64,000 nucleotides of DNA from Gammaproteobacteria bacterium (lineage in GTDB: Bacteria; Pseudomonadota; Gammaproteobacteria; Thiotrichales; Thiotrichaceae): assembly GCA_018822845.1 (NCBI GenBank), contig JAHJJD010000003.1, positions 1 to 64,000 of the forward strand, in the 5' to 3' direction. How positions within the stretch are numbered: position 1 is the stretch's first letter; each line of letters begins with the position of its first letter. The notes under the pieces were generated by a model that was not told where the DNA came from, did no database searches, and saw only the letters and a program-made list of their open reading frames with translations. Positions 8,447 through 16,048 of this stretch are shown here, in pieces. Position numbers and translations under genes: made by a program.

Positions 8447-9349
8447 ATGAGTGAAACCCAGAAAATTATCGGTGCCTGTGTGCGCCTGCTTCGAGAGCAA
8501 CAACGCTTCTCGCAGGAAACGCTTGCCGCAAAAGCAGGCATCAGTTATCAATACCTGTCCGGTGTCGAAACGGGTAAGGAGAATTTTAGCATCCAGGTGC
8601 TGGAGTCTCTAGCCAAAGCGCTGGGTTTGCCCATCCGCGCACTGGTCATTGCTGCTTATGATGGGGCGGCAGGGGCGCAAGCACCACGCCTGGAAACCCG
8701 TCATTTCAGACCGCAAGCCCCCTTACCGGAAGGGCTGACACTCAACCAGCTTGAAGCAGCCGCCAACCTGACACAATCCATCATTCACCGCATCAACCGC
8801 AACATGATCCTGGAGGTTGGGCAACCACTGCAATCCCTGATTCAGGGGAATAACTTTTCCGGGCTGGTTTCCAACATTTTCAGCAATTCGATGGATGAAT
8901 GCTCACTTTACAAACACAATCATGACCAGCGCTACCCCGACCTGATGTATAAACAGGGTAACACAGGGGCAGGTGTTGGTCTGGAAGTAAAAACGACCAT
9001 CAACATTGGCAAGGGTGGTGAAAGCCACAACGGGCATAGCGGTTGGCATGTCATTGCCTGCTACAACTTTATCGGGAACGGTGACATTCAGTTTGTCCAT
9101 ATCATGTTTGCGCAACTGAACGGACACCAACACACCAACCCTGACTGGAGCTATGTAGGCAGCAAAGTGAACACTGATACAGGCAGCCGTCGGACGGAAA
9201 CCTACGTTACCACCCTGGCTGGCACCACCAAATTGCGGGATGGTTCCGCGTACCTCGATACGGATAAGGTCAACTTTTCCCGGTGGCGGCAAGCACGGGA
9301 CGGGGCTATTCCGCCATGGTCTATCTTTGCCAATAACAATCCGCTTTGA
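8447..9349 (+). CDS. HTH-fused type II restriction endonuclease, ScaI-like
   Basis: A 300-residue fusion. Residues 6-65 form an Xre-type helix-turn-helix (RLLREQQRFSQETLAAKAG...YLSGVETGKENFS) like that of controller proteins of R-M systems. From about residue 95 a nuclease domain follows with a PD-(D/E)xK site: P164-D165, then E180-V-K182 in GVGLEVKTT. Strongly ordered stretches include GNNFSGLVSNIFSNSMDEC and GKGGESHNGHSGWHV, which I associate with the ScaI restriction endonuclease family (AGTACT); this assignment is from memory. The divergent methyltransferase gene is its likely partner. The fusion suggests that the nuclease represses or times its own expression and that of the methyltransferase. 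Confidence 0.78.
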   Translation: MSETQKIIGACVRLLREQQRFSQETLAAKAGISYQYLSGVETGKENFSIQVLESLAKALGLPIRALVIAAYDGAAGAQAPRLETRHFRPQAPLPEGLTLNQLEAAANLTQSIIHRINRNMILEVGQPLQSLIQGNNFSGLVSNIFSNSMDECSLYKHNHDQRYPDLMYKQGNTGAGVGLEVKTTINIGKGGESHNGHSGWHVIACYNFIGNGDIQFVHIMFAQLNGHQHTNPDWSYVGSKVNTDTGSRRTETYVTTLAGTTKLRDGSAYLDTDKVNFSRWRQARDGAIPPWSIFANNNPL

Positions 9350-9369
9350 GGGAAGTAAAAACTTACAAC

Positions 9370-11652
9370 ATGGACATATCACCAATACTCAACCCCCTGA
9401 ATACCCAGCAACGTCTGGCCGTTTCCGCCCCGCCCGTACCCGTACTGGTGCTGGCAGGCGCTGGCAGCGGCAAAACCCGCGTGCTGGTGCATCGCATTGC
9501 CTGGCTGATCGACGTGGAAGGCGTTTCGCCCTTCAGCATCCTCGCCGTGACCTTCACCAACAAGGCCGCCAACGAAATGCGCGGGCGCATCCAGGAACTG
9601 CTGCAAGTACCCAGCGGTGGCATGTGGGTCGGCACCTTCCACGGCCTTTCCCACAGGCTGCTGCGCCTGCACTGGCAGCAGGCCAAATTGCCGCAGGCTT
9701 TCCAGATACTCGATTCCGAAGACCAGATCCGCATGGTCAAGCGCATCCTGAAAGCGCTGGAACTGGATGAAACCCGCTTCCCGCCACGGCAGGTCGCCGG
9801 TTTCATCAACGCGCGCAAGGACGAAGGTTCCCGCCCGCAGCACATCGAAGACCGGGGCGATTTCAACCAGCGCCAACTGGTACGGATTTACACCGCCTAC
9901 GAAGAAGCCTGCCAGCGCAACGGGCTGGTCGATTTCGCCGAACTGCTGCTGCGTTCGCTGGAACTGCTGCGTGACAACCCCGACCTGCAACAGCATTACC
10001 GCAGCCGTTTCCGCCATATTCTGGTCGATGAATTCCAGGACACCAACGCCCTGCAATACGCCTGGCTGCGTCTGCTGGCGGGGTCGGTGAGCGGAGTCGA
10101 ATCGCAGAACCCGGTATTCGCGGTCGGCGATGACGACCAGTCGATCTACGGCTGGCGCGGGGCGAAGATTGAAAACATCCGCAATTTCACCAAGGATTTT
10201 CCGCGCTGCGAAACCATCAAGCTGGAACAAAACTACCGCTCCACCGCCAACATCCTCAAGGCCGCCAATGCCCTGATCGACAACAACCGGGGCCGCTTGG
10301 GCAAAAAACTGTGGACGGATGGCAAGGAAGGCGAACGCCTGCACCTCTACGCCGCCTTCAATGAAATCGACGAAGCACGCTTCGTTGCCGGACGCATCCA
10401 GAAATGGCAGGAACAGGGCGGGGTGCGCCGCGATGTCGCCATCCTGTACCGCTCCAACGCCCAGTCGCGGGTGTTTGAAAGCATCTTCAACGAAAACCGC
10501 ATCCCCTACCGTGTGTACGGCGGTTTGCGCTTCTTCGAGCGGGCTGAAATCAAGGATGCACTGGCCTATTTGCGCCTCACCGCCAACCGCGCCGACGATG
10601 CCTCGCTGGAACGCATCATCAACCACCCACCGCGCGGCATCGGCGAACGCACCGTCGACATCCTGCGCTCCCAGGCGCGGCAAGACGGCAGGCCACTGTG
10701 GGAAGCCGCCAGCGCCGCCGCCGACTGCGGTGAGTTCACCCCGCGCGCAGCCAACGCCGTGCTGGGTTTCGTCCACCTGATCAAGCGCATGGCTGCCGAC
10801 ATCAACGGCCTGCCGCTTAAGGAACAGGTCGAAATCGTGATTGACCTGGCTGGCCTGAAACCCCATTTCCTCGCCAAGGAAAAGGGTGAACAAGGCCAGG
10901 CACGGGTCGACAACCTCAACGAACTGGTCACTGCCGCGCACGGCTTCGACATGAACGCACTCAACCGCTCCCCGAGCGGAGTCGAAGGGAGCGAAGACGG
11001 TTCCCTGAATGGAGTCGAAGGGATGCCGGAAATGGATGAGCTTTCCGCCTTCCTCTCGCACGCAGCACTGGAGGCAGGCGAAGGCCAGGGTGAAGCAGGC
11101 GAAGATTGCGTGCAAATGATGACCCTGCACTCGGCCAAGGGGCTGGAATTCCCGCTGGTATTCCTGTGCGGCATGGAAGAAGGCTTGTTCCCGCACCAGA
11201 TGTCCGCCGAAGACCCGGCGCGGATGGAGGAGGAACGCCGCCTGTGCTACGTCGGCATTACCCGCGCCGAGCAGGAACTGGTCATGACCTACGCCGAACA
11301 ACGCCAGTTGCACGGGCAAACCCGTTTCAACCCGCCCTCCCGTTTCCTGCGTGAACTGCCGGAAGAACTGGTGGAAGAAGTACGCCCCAAGGTAAAAACC
11401 TACCAGACCGGTTTCCAAAGCAGCGGCTACCGGCCATCAGCCCCACCGCCGCCGATACGCAAACCGCCCAACAAATATGCGGAGGCCGAAACCGGCTACC
11501 GTATAGGCCAGCGGGTGCGCCACGCCAAGTTTGGCGAAGGGGTGATTACGAATTCGGAGGGTGATGGCGCGCATTCACGCTTGCAGGTGAATTTCCGCGA
11601 ATATGGCAGTAAATGGCTGGTGTTGGGTTACGCCAATCTGGAAAAAATCTGA
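9370..11652 (+). CDS. uvrD: UvrD, DNA helicase II
   Basis: A 760-residue superfamily 1A 3'-5' helicase acting in nucleotide excision and mismatch repair. Visible motifs: Walker A LAGAGSGKT (28-36), VTFTNKAANEM (Ia), LVDEFQDTN (II), VGDDDQSIYGWRGA (III), MTLHSAKGLEFPLVFLCG (V), RLCYVGITRAEQEL (VI), and a C-terminal Tudor-like domain beginning YRIGQRVRHAKFGEG. At 760 it is about 40 residues longer than E. coli UvrD. Two inserts account for much of this: SVSGVESQN near 240, just before motif III, and a longer one near 534-552 carrying two SGVEG/NGVEG units. Both correspond to a dispersed DNA repeat. ATG 9370 is chosen over an upstream TTG because UvrD homology begins there. Confidence 0.93.
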   Translation: MDISPILNPLNTQQRLAVSAPPVPVLVLAGAGSGKTRVLVHRIAWLIDVEGVSPFSILAVTFTNKAANEMRGRIQELLQVPSGGMWVGTFHGLSHRLLRLHWQQAKLPQAFQILDSEDQIRMVKRILKALELDETRFPPRQVAGFINARKDEGSRPQHIEDRGDFNQRQLVRIYTAYEEACQRNGLVDFAELLLRSLELLRDNPDLQQHYRSRFRHILVDEFQDTNALQYAWLRLLAGSVSGVESQNPVFAVGDDDQSIYGWRGAKIENIRNFTKDFPRCETIKLEQNYRSTANILKAANALIDNNRGRLGKKLWTDGKEGERLHLYAAFNEIDEARFVAGRIQKWQEQGGVRRDVAILYRSNAQSRVFESIFNENRIPYRVYGGLRFFERAEIKDALAYLRLTANRADDASLERIINHPPRGIGERTVDILRSQARQDGRPLWEAASAAADCGEFTPRAANAVLGFVHLIKRMAADINGLPLKEQVEIVIDLAGLKPHFLAKEKGEQGQARVDNLNELVTAAHGFDMNALNRSPSGVEGSEDGSLNGVEGMPEMDELSAFLSHAALEAGEGQGEAGEDCVQMMTLHSAKGLEFPLVFLCGMEEGLFPHQMSAEDPARMEEERRLCYVGITRAEQELVMTYAEQRQLHGQTRFNPPSRFLRELPEELVEEVRPKVKTYQTGFQSSGYRPSAPPPPIRKPPNKYAEAETGYRIGQRVRHAKFGEGVITNSEGDGAHSRLQVNFREYGSKWLVLGYANLEKI
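10087..10102. repeat. Single unit of the GAGCGGAGTCGAA repeat inside uvrD
   Basis: GTGAGCGGAGTCGAAT matches the core of the dispersed repeat seen at 10972-11023 and 38625-38727. It is read in frame as SGVES, a few residues inserted immediately before helicase motif III. Confidence 0.6.
10972..11023. repeat. Two tandem units of the GAGCGGAGTCGAAGGGA repeat inside uvrD
   Basis: GAGCGGAGTCGAAGGGA and, about 27 bases later, GAATGGAGTCGAAGGGA occur in direct orientation and are translated as SGVEGSE and NGVEGM. They fall in the loop that in E. coli UvrD precedes the conserved LxAFLSHAALEAGEGQ segment, so the helicase core is intact. Confidence 0.75.
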
Positions 11653-11653
11653 A

Positions 11654-12289
11654 TCAGACGTACATACCTTGCTGGATCATCAGCAAGGCGTTCAGGGCCG
11701 CTGCCGCCAACACCCCACCACCGCGCGTACCATTGACTACGATACATTCCAGCCCCAGGTCTTCGCGCTGCTCCCATAACGCCTGTTTGGCGGGTTCGGC
11801 ATTCACGAATCCACGTGATGTGGCAATGATCAGCGCAGGCTTGGGCGCGCCATCCTTGAGCATTTCCAGCAAATGAAACAGCGCGGTGGCGGACTGACCG
11901 ATGAGGATGATGGAATTCGCCATGTAAGGCCGCCAGTGTTCTACCGCCGTCATGGCCCGGGTCTGCTTGTTGGCCTTGGCGTGTGAAATTACCGACGCCT
12001 TGCCCAGAAAACTGAGTGGCTCCTGATACAGCAGGGAATCATCCAGCGCATGCCGGACAAGCTCTACATCGTAAAGGATATTGTTGCGCTTTTTGATCAG
12101 CTTGAGTGCTGCGTCAGTGGCCTTATCACTGAACTGGAGGTAATGCGCCAGTTCCGGGTCGCCATAGGCACGCACCATGTGAATAACAACCTGCTGCTGG
12201 TCAGGGGTAAAACGTTCCAGCGCAACCAGTTCACGAATCTTGTCGTAATTCTGCTGACGAATACGATCCGGGTCGCGCAGGTATTGCAT
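11654..12289 (-). CDS. Precorrin-8X methylmutase family protein (CobH/CbiC)
   Basis: A 211-residue member of the precorrin-8X methylmutase family (cobH/cbiC), which moves a methyl group from C-11 to C-12 to give hydrogenobyrinate or cobyrinate in cobalamin synthesis. Family signatures are VVIHMVRAYGDPEL (with the catalytic-type His), IGQSATALFHLLEML, TSRGFVNAEPAKQAL and NGTRGGGVLAAAALNALL. Some positions differ from the classical VGNAPTAL and PVGFVGAAESK. No other cobalamin gene is nearby; it lies 11 bases after a lipoprotein gene in a cluster led by pdxH. It meets uvrD tail to tail with one base between stop codons. Confidence 0.8.
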   Translation of the reverse strand: MQYLRDPDRIRQQNYDKIRELVALERFTPDQQQVVIHMVRAYGDPELAHYLQFSDKATDAALKLIKKRNNILYDVELVRHALDDSLLYQEPLSFLGKASVISHAKANKQTRAMTAVEHWRPYMANSIILIGQSATALFHLLEMLKDGAPKPALIIATSRGFVNAEPAKQALWEQREDLGLECIVVNGTRGGGVLAAAALNALLMIQQGMYV

Positions 12290-12300
12290 GTTTTCGCAGC

Positions 12301-13134
12301 CTATTTCGCAATTGCCGCCAACGGGCCAGTGGCAGCAATCAGGCTGCGGATGTCGTCGTAATGCACGGTGAATTCCGTCGGCCCCAGAGCATAGGGTGCC
12401 ACCTCATATGAATTAAAAACAAACACCAGACCATCACCCAACACACCGAAGTTGGTATTGACCGAGAAGGTATCGTTTTCAAACCAAAAACCTTCAGCTT
12501 CCAGGCTTGCATCCGGTGCTATCTCGCGAGCCTGCCGGAAAGCGTGCTCGCCCGTCACATTAAGCTCGCTTTCGTAACCGTGATTAAGCAGGTCGGCCAG
12601 CGTCAGTTGTTGCCCACTGTTGGTATCCAGCACGAAATAGCGCTGCCCACCGAAAGGATGCGCCCCGCCGGTATAACCATACTCATGGTAATTGAGCGTC
12701 ACCAGATGTTCCGCGCTGAAACTGACCCCGACAGTACGCTCCACTTCCCAACTGCCAACCGGGTTGGGGTCTTGCAAATAGTCGCCGATAAACATGTTGG
12801 CAAGCTCATCCAGTGAAGCCGGTTGTTTGCCTTCTGCATCGCTGTAGTCCAGCAACTGGCTCTGGATAAACTGGTTGAGGGCGTCAATGGCAGCAGGGCT
12901 TCCTGCATCCAGCACCTTGGGATAGGAAACCCTGATGGTGGCGCAACGCTGGTTTTCCTGCGTAACACCTGCGGTACCGATGCATTGCGGACCACCGGAA
13001 CGCTGGAATTCAACCATTTCTACCTGCAATGCGCCAACCGTAACCGGCCCCTCGGCACCACCAAGGGGATTTTCCAGTTTGCAGGCGGTTAACAGCATCA
13101 GGCCGCATACCGTGACTAAAGCTCTTCGACACAT
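12301..13134 (-). CDS. Lipoprotein with DUF3298/RsiV-like domain
   Basis: A 277-residue predicted lipoprotein. The signal peptide ends LMLLTAC, so Cys would be acylated after cleavage. The mature part has the DUF4163-DUF3298 layout known from RsiV and PdaC: an N-terminal segment with paired Cys (QCIGTAGVTQENQRC), then LNYHEYGYTGGAHPFGG and LTLADLLNHGYE, and a C-terminal VFVFNSYEVAPYALGPTEFTV. In RsiV this domain binds lysozyme; here the ligand is unknown. ATG 13134 is preferred to a TTG five codons upstream because it opens directly into the signal peptide. It is probably co-transcribed with the methyltransferase-like gene upstream (21-base gap). Confidence 0.75.
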   Translation of the reverse strand: MCRRALVTVCGLMLLTACKLENPLGGAEGPVTVGALQVEMVEFQRSGGPQCIGTAGVTQENQRCATIRVSYPKVLDAGSPAAIDALNQFIQSQLLDYSDAEGKQPASLDELANMFIGDYLQDPNPVGSWEVERTVGVSFSAEHLVTLNYHEYGYTGGAHPFGGQRYFVLDTNSGQQLTLADLLNHGYESELNVTGEHAFRQAREIAPDASLEAEGFWFENDTFSVNTNFGVLGDGLVFVFNSYEVAPYALGPTEFTVHYDDIRSLIAATGPLAAIAK

Positions 13135-13155
13135 ACACTCACTCGACAATTCTTT

Positions 13156-13617
13156 TCAAATCCAGCGGGAAACCCGCGCTTTGTACTCAAGATACGCGGA
13201 GCCAAACTTTTGTTCCAGCACTTTTTCTTCGGGGATGACCTGTTGCACAGTCAGGGTCAGCACAAATAGCGGCAACAGCAGGAACGGCGTGATACTGCCA
13301 AGGTAGATTCCCCACCCAGCCAGAATTATCAGCATTCCCACATACATCGGGTTACGGGTGTAATGATAAGGCCCGTCGGTCACTAATGCGCTAGTGCGTT
13401 CTGGATGAATGGGGTTAAACGTTGTATGGGCGCGGAAAAACAACCCAAGAGACCAGAAATCGACCACGACAGCGACACCAATCAGAACCAACCCCAGCTT
13501 GTTCCAGGGTACGGGGATTAGCTGGAATAGCGGAACCCAGGCATTCACCAGCCACATCAACCCCGCGAAAGTGAGCAGGTAAACGGGGGGAGGAATTTTC
13601 AACTGCAAGGCATTCAT
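13156..13617 (-). CDS. Isoprenylcysteine carboxyl methyltransferase (ICMT)-like membrane protein
   Basis: A 153-residue integral membrane protein with about four hydrophobic segments. It has the ICMT/PEMT motif region [19 protein letters not shown] followed by a C-terminal [21 protein letters not shown], where the RNPMY and E-x-x-L-x-x-x-F-G-x-x-Y pattern binds AdoMet in relatives. Substrates of bacterial members are mostly unknown. Its ATG overlaps the pdxH stop as ATGA, so it is translationally coupled to pdxH. Confidence 0.82.
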   Translation of the reverse strand: MNALQLKIPPPVYLLTFAGLMWLVNAWVPLFQLIPVPWNKLGLVLIGVAVVVDFWSLGLFFRAHTTFNPIHPERTSALVTDGPYHYTRNPMYVGMLIILAGWGIYLGSITPFLLLPLFVLTLTVQQVIPEEKVLEQKFGSAYLEYKARVSRWI

Positions 13618-14249
13618 GGCGCTAACCTCTTGATTTCCCAACCGGCATCCGTGCGCCGGTATTCAAAACGGTCATGCAAACGGTTGGGGCGACCCTGCCA
13701 GAATTCGAAGCTATCCGGCACTATCCGGTAACCACCCCAGAAATCGGGTAGCGGGATTTCCCCCGCGCTGAACTTGCGCTTCATTTCATCCAGCTTCATT
13801 TCCAGCAGCTTGCGCGAGGTAATGATCGAGCTTTGCGTCGACACCCACGCACCCAACTGGCTGCCGCGCGGACGGCTGGTGAAATAACGCAGCGAATCCA
13901 GGGTGGAAACCTTTTCCGCCCGCCCGGTGATTTCCACCTGCCGTTCCAGCTCCTTCCAGAACAGCAACAGGGCAACCTGCGGGTTTTCGCTGATCTGTTG
14001 CGACTTCTGGCTATGGTAATTGGTGTAGAAGACGAAGCCGTTTGCATCGTAGGACTTGAGCAGCACGGTGCGCAGGGTTGGTTTGCCGCTGGCAGAAACG
14101 GTAGCGACCTGCATGGCGTTGGGTTCCAATACCTCGGCTTCCACCGCCTGCCGGAACCATAAACTGAATTGCTGGAAAGGGTCGAGTGCGAGGGTGGAGC
14201 GTTCCAGTCCTGCCTGGGTGTATTCGCGACGAAGCTCACCGATGTCCAT
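13614..14249 (-). CDS. pdxH: Pyridoxamine 5'-phosphate oxidase
   Basis: A 211-residue FMN enzyme that oxidises pyridoxine or pyridoxamine 5'-phosphate to PLP. Motifs: [51 protein letters not shown] (FMN contact region), [16 protein letters not shown], and the C-terminal signature [17 protein letters not shown]. Length equals the family norm. ATG 14249 with AAGAGAG upstream is chosen over an extended frame to 14276. It leads a four-gene minus-strand cluster. Confidence 0.95.
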   Translation of the reverse strand: MDIGELRREYTQAGLERSTLALDPFQQFSLWFRQAVEAEVLEPNAMQVATVSASGKPTLRTVLLKSYDANGFVFYTNYHSQKSQQISENPQVALLLFWKELERQVEITGRAEKVSTLDSLRYFTSRPRGSQLGAWVSTQSSIITSRKLLEMKLDEMKRKFSAGEIPLPDFWGGYRIVPDSFEFWQGRPNRLHDRFEYRRTDAGWEIKRLAP

Positions 14250-14292
14250 GAATAACTCTCTTGCTGGGGATAACAAGTGAGAGTGTACAACG

Positions 14293-14325
14293 AAAAAAAG
14301 CCAGACCCGAAATAATGGGTCTGGC
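14293..14325 (-). terminator. Rho-independent terminator after the small lipoprotein gene
   Basis: A 9-bp stem (GCCAGACCC, 14300-14308, with GGGTCTGGC, 14317-14325) with an 8-base loop is followed on the minus strand by seven T residues (14293-14299). It separates the lipoprotein gene at 14411-14722 from pdxH. Confidence 0.85.
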
Positions 14326-14410
14326 CAAAGAGACGCAAAGGAAGGGCTAAGACCTTTGCATCAAAGTGGAGTCCACAAGGACTCCAGGGGCTAACAATTT
14401 GTTTATGCGC

Positions 14411-14722
14411 CTATTGTAATGAATAATGGCTGGCTATGTATTGATGTTCCGCATACGACGCAACAGGAACGACCATATCGCTTGTGCGAGTGAGGTACCC
14501 TTCCTGCGGCATATAGTTCAGGCCATTACCATTGTTGAATTTGTATGGCATCGCGGCATTTATGAATGGACTGCTGCCGGTAGCCGGAACAGGTAAACCA
14601 TAGGCACTATAGGCGCGTTCCTGCCAGGCACTATAAAGCGGATGGTTTTGCACGCTTGTACAGCCAGACAGCAACAGCAGGGTATACGTGGGCAATAACA
14701 CTCTGTTTATTCTTGTTTTCAT
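14411..14722 (-). CDS. Small lipoprotein of unknown function
   Basis: A 103-residue protein with a signal peptide ending LLLLSGC, a clear lipobox. The mature 80-odd residues are rich in Tyr, Ser, Pro and Asn (PLYSAWQERAYSAYGLPVP) with no recognised domain. It stands alone, with a strong terminator immediately downstream and a poor Shine-Dalgarno sequence. I do not recognise a family. Confidence 0.6.
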   Translation of the reverse strand: MKTRINRVLLPTYTLLLLSGCTSVQNHPLYSAWQERAYSAYGLPVPATGSSPFINAAMPYKFNNGNGLNYMPQEGYLTRTSDMVVPVASYAEHQYIASHYSLQ

Positions 14723-14856
14723 GGTGTCGTTTTTTTTGTTTTGGGTTTGTGTATGTAGCTATGGTTACAAAAAACGCAGGCCATGTGCAGTATTAGCTGG
14801 ATAAACGGCACTTAGGCAGACAAGAGGATATAAACGATGGATGCGTGGCTTGCCAG

Positions 14857-15924
14857 CTATTTTGAGATGTGTCTATGGATGGCCCAATCGACATGTTCCA
14901 GCACCATTGGGCTGCTGATTTCCGTGCGCCGGGCTTGCAGCAAATGCAGCGTGGATGGGTGCGGAGGCATGTTGCCCAGCGCAACAGCGATATTGCGCAA
15001 CCAACGCTCGTAGCCGATGCGGCGGATGGCGGAACCTTCCAGCCTGCCGAGGAATTCCGCCTCCGTCCACTGGAACAGCTCGCTCAAACGGGCGCAATCC
15101 AGCCCGTTGCGCACGGCAAAATCGGCCTCGGGGGAGGTTTGCGCGAAACGGTTCCACGGGCAAATCAGTTGGCAGTCGTCACAACCGTAGATGCGGTTAC
15201 CCAACAGCGGGCGCAATGCTTCCGGGATGCTGCCCTGATGCTCAATGGTAAGGTAGGAAATGCAGCGGCGGGCATCCAGCACATAGGGGGCAATGATTGC
15301 TTGCGTGGGGCACACGTCGATGCAGGCGGTGCATTGCCCACAGTGCCCACTAACCGGGGCGGTTTCCGGCAGTGGCAGGTCGGTATAGATTTCGCCGAGG
15401 AAAAACCATGAGCCTGCATCGCGGCTGAGGATATTGGTGTGTTTGCCCATCCAGCCCAGCCCGGCTTTCACTGCAAGCGGCTTTTCCAGTACCGGAGCAC
15501 TGTCGGTGAAGACGCGATAGCCGAATGGGCCGATTTCCGTTTGTAATGCTTGGGCGAATTTTTCCAGCCGCTGGCGGATCAGCTTGTGGTAGTCGCGCCC
15601 GAGAGCATAGCGGGAAATGTAGGCACGTTCCGGGTGGTTGAGCAGCATGGCGGCATCGGTGCTGTCGGGGGGGAAATAGTCCATACGCACACTGATGATG
15701 CTGAGCGTGCCAGGAACGAGTTCGGCGGGGCGGCTGCGCTTGCTTCCGTGGCGTTGCATCCACTCCATATCGCCGTGGTAGCCCTGTGCCAGCCAGTCGA
15801 GCAGGCATTGTTCGGCGCTGGAAAGGTCGATATTGCTGATACCAACAGCATTGAAGCCCAGGGATTTGCCCAAGGTCTGGAGAGTGCGGGGGAAATCGGT
15901 GCTATTCGGGATGGTGTTCGGCAT
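14857..15924 (-). CDS. queG: Epoxyqueuosine reductase
   Basis: A 355-residue iron-sulfur and cobalamin enzyme that reduces epoxyqueuosine to queuosine in tRNA. It has the DUF1730 N-terminal domain (ISRYALGRDYHKLIRQRL), the motif DSAPVLEKPLAVKAGLGWMGKHT, and two [4Fe-4S] ligand sets, CGQCTACIDVCP and CDDCQLICPWN, plus a C-terminal HEAT-like region (RRIGYERWLRNIAVALGN). ATG 15924 gives an N-terminus the same length as E. coli QueG; ATG 15945 is an alternative. Its need for cobalamin makes the isolated cobH/cbiC relative at 11654 of passing interest. Confidence 0.94.
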   Translation of the reverse strand: MPNTIPNSTDFPRTLQTLGKSLGFNAVGISNIDLSSAEQCLLDWLAQGYHGDMEWMQRHGSKRSRPAELVPGTLSIISVRMDYFPPDSTDAAMLLNHPERAYISRYALGRDYHKLIRQRLEKFAQALQTEIGPFGYRVFTDSAPVLEKPLAVKAGLGWMGKHTNILSRDAGSWFFLGEIYTDLPLPETAPVSGHCGQCTACIDVCPTQAIIAPYVLDARRCISYLTIEHQGSIPEALRPLLGNRIYGCDDCQLICPWNRFAQTSPEADFAVRNGLDCARLSELFQWTEAEFLGRLEGSAIRRIGYERWLRNIAVALGNMPPHPSTLHLLQARRTEISSPMVLEHVDWAIHRHISK

Positions 15925-15985
15925 TCGGCCAGTATACGCCAGCATTCAACAAAATCTGAGAGAGCTATTCTCATTTAGTGGCCAA

Positions 15986-16016
15986 AAAAGCAAAAACCCC
16001 GCCATTTCTGGCAGGG
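15986..16016 (-). terminator. Rho-independent terminator downstream of fusA
   Basis: On the minus strand, CCCTGCC (16010-16016) pairs with GGCGGGG (15997-16003), allowing one G-T pair, across a 6-base loop, then a T-rich run containing TTTTTGCTTTTTT. It lies between the fusA stop and queG. Confidence 0.75.
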
Positions 16017-16048
16017 CTTTTGTCTGGTTCGCGAAAAGCGTGAGCTGA

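Noticed and set aside
8386-8541. N-terminal extension of the methyltransferase frame
   Set aside because: It crosses the divergent promoter and enters the nuclease gene; the Cys/Arg/Ser-rich sequence does not fit the family.
9379-11418. A 679-codon minus-strand open frame opposite uvrD
   Set aside because: UvrD on the plus strand has every helicase motif; the antisense frame has no recognisable domain or start signal.
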